Source: Sternotherus odoratus (lineage: Eukaryota; Chordata; Testudines; Kinosternidae). From it: a DNA stretch of 64,000 bases. Positions 56,836 through 64,000 of the stretch are shown here, one piece after another. Made by a program: the position numbers and the translations under genes. Under the pieces are notes generated by a model. It did no database searches. It was not told where the DNA came from and saw only the letters and a program-made list of their open reading frames with translations. The DNA lies in assembly GCA_032164245.1 (NCBI GenBank), contig JAVMKO010000007.1, positions 744,001 through 808,000 on the forward strand. The letters run 5' to 3'. The stretch's first letter is position 1, and each line of letters opens with the position of its first letter.

Positions 56836-57175
56836 TGTAGCCTAGAAAAATAAAGGATGAGAGGGGATGTGATTGTTCTCTATCAGAACACTGAGGAGGT
56901 GAGGGGTGAGAAACACCCAGGAAGGAGAAGATCTATTGAAGCTAAAGGACAACACTGGCACCAGAACAAGTGGGTATAAACTGGTCACGATTGAAACATA
57001 GTCTGAAAATTAGAAGAAAGTGTCTATCCCTCAGAGGTCTGAGGGTCCAGAACAGCTTTCTGAATAAGAGTAGGGTGCAAATAACTTAACTAGTTTTTAA
57101 GCTGGAGCTTGATACATTTATGAACAGGATTGTACAATATGATTATGTCCTCTGTTCCTGTCCTCAGACAGGACC
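56836..57175 (+). mobile_element. Diverged CR1-like fragment
   Basis: Reads AGGATGAGAGGGGATGTGAT, then AGAACAAGTGGGTATAAACTG and GCTGGAGCTTGATACATTTATG, the same order as the CR1-like copy at 4068-4333 but more diverged. No open frame. Confidence 0.65.
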
Positions 57176-58734
57176 TGATCCAAAGCCCATTAAAGACAAC
57201 AGAACAACTCCCATTAATTCGGATTAAGCCCTGTCAGAGTCAAAGGCCTTGTGTATGCTAAAGGAGGAGAGTGATGAGGAAGAAACATGAAACCTGATGG
57301 TCCTATTACACTCTGAGGTCCTGCCAAATGCATCCTTTTGTCCCAGGCTGAAGCTCCAACAGAGAATGATGTGGGGAATGTACATCCATGAGGATTTACG
57401 TTTAATGAAGACTTCAATGATGCATTACCATTACCAGGTGGTACCACTTTCACTGTGGGACCCCCTTTTTCAAAAAGGCAGTATCAAGTTTGCATAAAGC
57501 CATGTGGGAAACAAGTGACCAAGAGCCAGAGGAAAGAAATCCGTTACCACAGATATGTGGACCAACTGACAAACCACAAATTAGTATCCAGTCTCTGAAT
57601 TTCATGTTTCCAGGCCCTGGTGCCTTGTCCGCCAGCACTGATCAAATAGCTCTTGCAGTCTTCATAGGCAGGATTCCCTTTCTATTACTAGTTATGAAGG
57701 TAGGCGGACAGAGGGATTACACATGATGCCAATATTTTAGAAGTGGGGTTCAAGAAGAAATTCCAGGCTTTACCACACACTTCCTTGCCTGACAAGTATG
57801 GTATCCTGGTGAAAGGATACATGGCTCATTCTGAGAGCGCGGCTGCCACTGCTCAATGCCGTAGTGAAGTAATGCAGAACTCTCTCGTGTGAATGAGGAA
57901 TGCTGATTTGACAGCCAACCTGGCCGTCAAGCACTTTAGCAAAGACATTTAGTAAACATGCTATAAGAGGAAAACTACCGGCTGTGCTATGTAAAACAAG
58001 GGAGCATGAAGGAGGTGGAATTACTCTAGGGAGATGCCTAGAATGATCATTCAACTATAAAACTCTGCAGTTAAGCATAATGTAAGCAATGATACAAGAA
58101 ACTTTGCTTTCTTAGTGGGGTGGATCAGCAAATGGAGTAATTGAAGAGTTATCACTCAGCTGTTTTGGATTACAAGAAATGAATCATTACTTTGTGCCTG
58201 GTCGAGTAACAGGTGGACTCTGTTTATTATTCATTGTTTAAGGGAAGATCCTGTTTGGAATTAGATTGTAAATTTTACTCTTGCTTTCACCCTCTTTGAC
58301 TTTAATGATTTTATTTTGAAACTGGCTCTTTTTAAAGCCCTTTACCTTAGAAGCAGTGTAAGGAAAGGCTCCATCATTGTAGTCATTAAAATATGCTCTT
58401 CTCAATTCTCTGTGTATTTTAATAAAGAATGCGATATCCAAATAATTCACTGCAAGAAGACCCAACACACTGTTTCTGAAAAATGCTGACCTGAGTTTCT
58501 GCAACCTTTTTATCTATCCTACTTTTGCTCTTCCTTGTCTGGTCCTATCACCTTCTCTTATATATGGATGTGATTTTTAATTCAATTTTTTCCCTAGTAA
58601 TTTCATTGTTTTCCCTTGCTAACAGAACCCCATGGTCAAGTGGTAGTTTGAGTTACAAATGGGAGTTCTTCAACTCAAGAGAGGCAAGAGTGAATGCCTC
58701 TATTGAGTTGAAGGCCACAGGAAAGCAAATCCAT
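57176..58734. other. No recognisable gene
   Basis: A copy of the CCCATTAA...GACTTC-type dispersed motif lies at 57186-57230. The small frames show no domain. No element ends seen. Confidence 0.4.
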
Positions 58735-59325
58735 CTCTGACCTCAGTCGCTGGAAACATCATGGAGCAGATCCTCAAGGAAACCATTTTCAAGCACTTGG
58801 GGGAGAGGAAGGTGATCAGGAACAGTCAACATGGATTCACCAAAGACAAGTCATGTCTGACCAACCTGGGTGCCTTCTATGATGAGATTACTGACTCTAT
58901 GAATGTTTGGAAAGTGGTGGACTTGATATATCTTGACTTTAGCAAAGCTTTTGATACAGTCTCCCATAGTATTCTTGCCAGCAAGTTAAAAAAGTATGGG
59001 CTGGACTATAAGGTGGATAGAAACCTGGCTAGATCATCAGGCTCAATGGGTAGTGATCAATGGCTCAATGTCTAGTTGGCAGTTGGTATCAATCAGAATG
59101 CCCCGGGGGTCAGTTTTGTTCAACATCTTTATTAATGATCTGGATGATGGGATGAATTGCACCCTCAGCAAGTTCACAGATGACACTAAGAGGTTTTTAA
59201 GGCCTTGCTTGACAAAGCCTTTGCTGGGATGATTTAGTTGGGGATTGGTCCTGCTTTGAGCAGGGGATTGGACTAGATGACCTCCTGAGGTCCCTTCCAA
59301 CCCTAATATTCCATGATTCTATAAG
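58735..59325 (+). mobile_element. CR1 LINE with internal deletion
   Basis: Begins inside the reverse transcriptase (near [10 protein letters not shown]), passes motif A and reaches FTDDTK at about 59173-59190, then continues directly with the 3' UTR (GGTTTTTAAGGCCTTGCTTG) to the ATTCCATGATTCTAT end. Against the 27008-29958 copy, about 0.7 kb between the DD motif and the 3' UTR is missing. The 3' terminus is intact. Confidence 0.9.
58761..59200 (+). pseudogene. CR1 ORF2 reverse transcriptase fragment
   Basis: Two phases separated by a frameshift near 59010-59040. The first has [18 protein letters not shown] and LIYLDFSKAFDTVSHS (motif A intact); the second has [15 protein letters not shown], a changed GVPQG region, and FTDDTK. 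The thumb and C-terminal parts are deleted, so the fragment is non-functional. Confidence 0.88.
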
Positions 59326-59339
59326 TCATGAGAAATAAT

Positions 59340-59865
59340 TCTTCTATTCTATTCAGCATTGATAAACCTCAACTGGAGTACCGTGTCCAGTTCTAGGAAA
59401 AATATGGACAAATTGGAGAAAGTCCAGAAGAGAAAATCAATGATAAAGACTGGAAAATATGACCTAGGAAGAAAGATTGAAAAAAAGGGGGGTTGTTTAG
59501 TCTGAAGAAGAGAAGACTGAGGGGAACATGATAAAACAGTTTTCAAGTATATAAAAGACTGTTATAAAGAGGAGTTGATAAATTGTTCTCCTTAACCACT
59601 GAGCATAGGACAAGAAATAATTAGCTTAAATTGCAGCAAGGGTGGCTTAGGTTGGACATTAGGAAAAACTTCTTGTCAGGATAGTTATGCACTGGAACAA
59701 ATTACCTAGGGAGGTTGTGAAATCTCTTTTACTGGAGTTTTTTTTAAAAAGTTTAGAGACGCACTTGTCAGAGATGGTGTAGATAATGCTGAGTCTTGCC
59801 TCTGTGCAAGGGATTGGATTAGATGATTTATGAAGATCCCTTCCAGTCCAACATTTCTATGGGGT
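59340..59865 (+). mobile_element. CR1-like LINE 3' fragment in tandem
   Basis: Starts just after the previous CR1 ends, with CCTCAACTGGAGTACCGTGT, then AAGTCCAGAAGAGAA, GGTTGGACATTAGGAAAAAC and a 3' end GATTTATGAAGATCCCTTCC. It is a separate, more diverged subfamily in the same orientation. Confidence 0.85.
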
Positions 59866-60587
59866 AAGGTACTTCATTCAGACACTCTGGAAACAAAACC
59901 TCCCCACCCCCAGTTTGGATAACTGGAATTATAAGGTACTTATGGTTACTTATCCTCTTTGGGTTAGTTAGTTAGTTAGTTATGCCCGTCATCCCAATCG
60001 GGGTATGGGATGGCTTGATCTTAAGAGTGACAAAGCTGTTTCCTGCACCTGACCCAATCACCCATGCTTCCCATGCCATTAATTTGACCATTTGGTAGCA
60101 TGATTCTTTATATCTCAGTTGCGCCAGCAATGTAGATTCTGTACACTGCAGCAACTCTTTTTGCTGCACCCTTGGCAGTTTTTAATACTTTATTTTTCTA
60201 TCTGTGGTAGCAGCCCAAAGGGGAAACAGGTACAAGCAGCTATGTAGGATATCTCAGTCCCATTTGCTCCGTGAAATTCTGATGGGAGTCAAGAAACCCT
60301 AATGTAAAAACCCCTCTGTGAAAGGGGTTTTACACTGAGGTTTCCTGATTCCCATCAGAATTTCATGATCCCATTTCTTAAACAGAATTATAAACTCTTG
60401 TTGTTCAGAGCTAATACATCAAAGCGCCAGTAGGAAGTACTTGGTCACTGACTGTTTACATTTCCTAAAGGCAAATAAAGCTGCTAGACTATGCGGGGCT
60501 CATGGAATGAACAAGGAAGCAATTTGTACATTGGGTTTGAAAGGCTGCTGAACACATGCCAGGAACAAGGAGCTGATATTTATCTGA
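59866..60587. other. Mostly unrecognised; contains a hairpin and a short GTTA run
   Basis: A (GTTA)n run at about 59965-59982 and the hairpin at 60270-60367. Otherwise nothing recognisable. Confidence 0.45.
60270..60367. repeat. 98-bp imperfect hairpin
   Basis: TGAAATTCTGATGGGA on the left pairs with TCCCATCAGAATTTCA on the right; AAACCC and AACCCC segments continue the pairing toward the loop CTGTG at about 60316. There are a few bulges. It could be a small fold-back element or a precursor-like stem; I see no element tips. Confidence 0.8.
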
Positions 60588-60595
60588 TATATTAC

Positions 60596-61186
60596 CAGAG
60601 GTGAAAGCAAGCCAGTTTGCCCCAGTATGGCGTACCGGCAAGAGCCAGTGCACCAGACCAGACCAGCTCCCCCAGGTATTTGAAGGGCCTGGGGCTCCCA
60701 GCAGTGGCTGGAACCCCAATCCCTTTAAATTGCCACCAGAGACCCACTGCTGGAGCCCTGGGGTAGTGGCAGCAGCTGGGACCCCCAGGGCTCCAGTGGC
60801 GATTTAAAGGGTCCAGGGGCTCCCAGCTGCTGCCCGCCCCCGGCCCTTTAAAGCTCTGCCAAAGCCCAGATCTCCGGGGTAGCAGTGGCAGCTGGGAGTC
60901 CCTGGAGCTCCATTGGTGATTTAAAGGGCCCGGGGCTCTGCTGTGGTAGCAGCAGCTGGAGCTCTGGGCCCTTTAAATTGCCCCGAGCCCCAGGACTCCC
61001 AGCCACCTCTGCAGCTGGTAGCTCCAGTGGTGATTTAAAGGGCTTGGGGCTCCGAGCCTCTGCTACCACAGTCTTGATTTAAAGGTCCCCGGGGATTTAA
61101 AGGCTTCGCCTCTTCCGCTTGAAGCCCCGCATCCTGCTCAGGACTCCGGCGTAGCAGTAAGTCCTTTAAGTTATTTTCATCCCTGC
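60596..61186. mobile_element. hAT non-autonomous element
   Basis: Tips CAGAGGTGAAAGCAAGCC and AAGTTATTTTCATCCCTG, with TATATTAC (60588-60595) and CATATTAC (61187-61194) as an 8-bp duplication with one transition. The interior repeats GATTTAAAGGGCCTGGGGCT-type units of about 100 bp. Confidence 0.85.
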
Positions 61187-61194
61187 ATATTACT

Positions 61195-62420
61195 CCAAAG
61201 ATTTATAGCTCAGCACAGCCCAGCTGAAAGGGAAGATGCAGGATATGGACCTAGAAGTACAGCCCCTCTCCCCTTATTGATTTCAGCTCTGTGCTTCTCA
61301 CATCTATCCATCACAGACCAGGTTTATCAGTCCTGGGCTTCCATGAATAATGCTGGCTCCTCAAAATTAACCTAATGAATTCCTGAGTATTTATATTACT
61401 ATTATAGCAGTCAAGTAGTTATGCATATTTCCAGAAGTGTTTGCAGCCTCTTAAGGTCTGATGCTTTTCAGAGTCATGTGTTGGTGGAATTGAACAGCTT
61501 TAGAAAAAAAATGCAATCCATACTTTGCCTGCAATGCAGGGGAAATGGTGCTCTCTTGCTCTTAGACAGTCATTTTAAAGGGGCATCATCAAGTAGTGTA
61601 AGTTATGATACAATAGGGAGCGTAAACTGATTTTCAGGGGCATGTTTTGACTCCTCATATATTGGGGGACAGTGCAGAGCATCCCTTGCTTTCTTCCTCC
61701 CCACCCTCTGGCACAAGGATACGGGATTTATACTAGATTAATCTGTAGCAGAATTTGGTTCATGTTCTTTAGCATGAATCAAGCCCGCAAAGGTTGAAAG
61801 ATGGTGTTTATTTTTAGGGATTTCCCCGGCCCTGGTGTCCCATTTAAACAGATGTTGTCTCGGAATACAGAACCCAGCAATAGCACCCATAAAACCTTCT
61901 TTTCATATGTTCTCCTAAAATCAGCTTAATCTATATCAGCTTTTCCTGCATGGATGTCTGCTACATGTGTGCACCCTAAAGAAACCCATTAAGCCAATTA
62001 AAAAAAACAATTAAAAAAATCTTTTAGTTTGAAAGCAGCATGTAAGAGAAGGAATATTTTCCATCTGGCTTTGCCTTCGAGACCAGAGGGATCTGTCATC
62101 CTCCAAATATGTACCCTTTCAGTTTTGTCTGCATGACTAATAGAAGCCAAAAGTGCGGATCAGCTGCCCTCAGTAAAAGGTTCTCGAAGTAACCGGTGTT
62201 CTGAATGGGTCTGATCCAATACCCAGACTCCCCTTGGCGGGTTTGGGATCAGGTCCTAAGAGGTTAGGGATTGGAGCGGAAATATGTTACAATGAAGGGT
62301 TGGAAGGAGGGGACATGACACTATTCTGCCATCAATGTGCCATCCTTACTGCATTAAAGCCAATCACAGCATTGCTTAGGCTGAGTCCCAGCTCCGCACA
62401 AGACAGGCAAGGGAGGAAGT
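61195..62420. other. No recognisable feature
   Basis: Ordinary sequence without termini, arrays or exon-like frames. Confidence 0.45.
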
Positions 62421-62505
62421 GACAAAGAGTCCTGTGGCACCTTAAAGATTAACTAAAGTATTGAGGCAGAAGCTTTGAGGACTAATACCCACTTCGTCGG
62501 ATGCA
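62421..62505 (-). mobile_element. Penelope-like fragment, degraded core
   Basis: On the minus strand: CCGACGAAGTGGGTATTAG, then a damaged stem partner and CAAA in place of GAAA, then TTAATCTTTAAGGTGCCACA and GGACTCTTTGTC. Same family as 30098-30225. Confidence 0.68.
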
Positions 62506-62965
62506 GGACGGTCATTCTTCATTTCATTAAGGCCCATCTCTGCCATGCCAGTGGTGCAGGTAGAAATGGACCCCGAGAAAGCCCTCCTACAGCAGGGTCC
62601 TCCTCCGATGGGAGTACAGCTGTTGGAGCAAACCTAGCCTGTCCCTACTTCCAGGCCTGTTATAGAGGGAGTGGCAGGGCAGTTTGAAGGTGGGGAGTGA
62701 GAGGAAAAGGGCAGGGTGGGTGTCAGGATGGAACAAGACCAGAATACAATGTAGTGAAGTCATTCTCTGCTTCCTCTGGCCCATACAGATCTGTAAGAAG
62801 CAGAGAATGAGTTAGGCAGGCCTGAGGCAGCTCTAATTCACAGTAGAGGATAGCCTGGCCCTGAAAGAGCCTCAAAATATAAGTCATGCCCAAGCCTTCC
62901 ATCCTTGCCACATGTGTAGGGATGGACTTACTAAGAATCAGAACCAAGGTGTCAACTGTTCTTCT
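62506..62965. other. No recognisable feature
   Basis: Nothing that I can support. Confidence 0.4.
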
Positions 62966-63233
62966 AAGGCCATGTCTATACTGTGGTCATGGGGTGTGCG
63001 TGCAGCACACGTACACATACCGAGCTAGTGTTAGTCTAGCTAGCTCAGGTACCACAGCAGCGTGCACTTCAGTGCAGGCTGGCCACCCATGCAACAACCT
63101 AAGGCTCCACCTGGACTTGTAAAGCCCATGCTGACCAGCTCGCTGCCACAGTTTTATGTCCACATACCTGAGGTAGCCAGAGTACATCTACCTGAGCTGC
63201 ACTCACACCCCAGGCAGTAGAAACATACCCTTT
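62966..63233. mobile_element. TIR element (MITE), 268 bp
   Basis: Left end AAGGCCATGTCTATACTGTG and right end CAGTAGAAACATACCCTTT are imperfect inverted repeats of the GTCTACACTG style. Interior CTAGCTAGCTCAGGTACC and CTGAGCTGCACTCACACC are typical of these elements. Confidence 0.6.
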
Positions 63234-63624
63234 GAGACAGACTTTGTTCCCATTTAAGCCAATGGTGGGAGGTTGGCCACTGACTTCAGTCAGAGCAGGA
63301 ACTGGCCCCGACGCGTGCCAGAGTTCAGACGTTGCTATGTTACAAAAGCAGAGAAGGAAATAGGGGAACAAGGGCAACAGACAGGAGACCTGCCATGGGT
63401 GGTAATGGAGAAAGGTGACCATCTTTGAGGGTAAGGTGAGCCTGCCTTGGTGTTAAATGAACTGCTGATTTCCCTGGTGACCAAACCCAGCACATTTTAC
63501 TCAGATGAATAATCTCTCAGATTATTATAAACTTCTCCTACTGATAATGACTCATCTACATTTAGCAGCCTCTTAGAATTGGTATGCCAATGTACAATTT
63601 TTTCTTTTCTTTCTTTCTGTGTGT
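63234..63624. other. No recognisable gene
   Basis: Contains GCCACTGACTTCAGTCAGAG of the dispersed fold-back family at about 63275; nothing else. Confidence 0.4.
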
Positions 63625-63745
63625 ATAAATGCATCTTACTTCTGTTCCATTCTATGCATCCGATGAAGTGAGCTATAGCCCACAAAAGCTTATGCTGAAA
63701 TAAACTAGTTAGTCTCTAAGGTGCTACAAGTATTCCTCGCTTTCT
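63625..63745 (+). mobile_element. Penelope-like fragment with partly kept hammerhead-like core
   Basis: The core at 63660-63687 reads CCGATGA, stem GTGAGC/GCCCAC with one mismatch, then AAAA in place of GAAA, then GCTTATGC. It is followed by GTTAGTCTCTAAGGTGCTAC. Upstream TTCTGTTCCATTCTATGCAT belongs to the family consensus. Confidence 0.7.
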
Positions 63746-64000
63746 TCATGTGAGTATGGGATCCCCTAGAACTAAAACTGCTTCGTGTCCCTCTGCTCAC
63801 CACACACACCCAAGGCTGTGACAACCAGGCAGGACTGTGACAATAAAGGTCACCCTCCCCTTGCCCTTTTGCTCAGCCTGCTCAGCGAGGGTGGAACCCC
63901 AGTTATGGGGAGGTAGACAGCAGCCCCTGCTCTCAACTGGAAGCAAGTGGTCAGGGATGGGACATATAGACGCATTATGTTGTGGGAGAATTTGACTTGC
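63746..64000. other. No recognisable feature
   Basis: Short tail of the window; nothing seen. Confidence 0.4.

Noticed and set aside
1..64000. Host protein-coding exons, tRNA, rRNA or snRNA genes
   Set aside because: I found no frame with a recognisable cellular domain, and no tRNA clover-leaf or other RNA gene. tRNA-like sequence is limited to the MIR head.

Overview
This window is vertebrate nuclear DNA that looks almost wholly intergenic or intronic. It has no bacterial-style gene organisation and no host exon that I can recognise. The mix of repeats points to a reptile, most likely a turtle (a crocodilian is less likely). The evidence is several CR1 LINE copies, an old CORE-SINE/MIR, Penelope-like fragments with hammerhead-like cores, Tigger-type and hAT-type non-autonomous DNA transposons, PIF/Harbinger-like elements of the 'GTCTACACTAC' kind, and solo LTRs. 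The species assignment is inference; the repeat structures (terminal inverted repeats, target-site duplications, nesting) were read directly from the bases.

Layout. 1-10 kb: a solo LTR (1081-1738), two CR1 3' ends in series (3098-4045 and 4068-5788, the second split by a solo LTR and a Tigger-A element), a GC-rich block, a third LINE remnant split by a Tigger-B element, and a Harbinger-like element carrying a perfect 82-bp inverted repeat. 10-20 kb: three hAT elements with 8-bp duplications, an unclassified composite element with two minisatellites (15474-16667), a TIR element split by a second Tigger-A copy, and a head-to-head pair of Penelope-like ends. 20-30 kb: a hAT fold-back element, a 1.27-kb Tigger-A copy filled by a GC-rich palindromic satellite, a second inverted copy of the composite element, and a 2.95-kb CR1 with endonuclease and reverse-transcriptase reading frames lying inside a hAT element.

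30-35 kb is the most deeply nested part. One host TIR element (right end at 34379) was hit by a Penelope-like fragment, by a 1.15-kb hAT element that still holds the C-terminal end of its transposase, by a 951-bp solo LTR and by another 1.15-kb hAT element; the first hAT was itself hit by a Tigger-B element. 35-64 kb is sparser: a CR1 fragment, a MIR split by a hAT element, two long ERV-like solo LTRs (46784-47833 and 55131-56421), several fold-back elements, two further CR1 ends in tandem, and two Penelope-like fragments.

Nothing here forms a working gene set. All protein-like segments are decayed pieces of CR1 ORF2 or of a hAT transposase. The value of the window is as a record of insertion order, and for a few structures worth a closer look: hammerhead-like cores, very clean palindromes, and the two-copy composite element.
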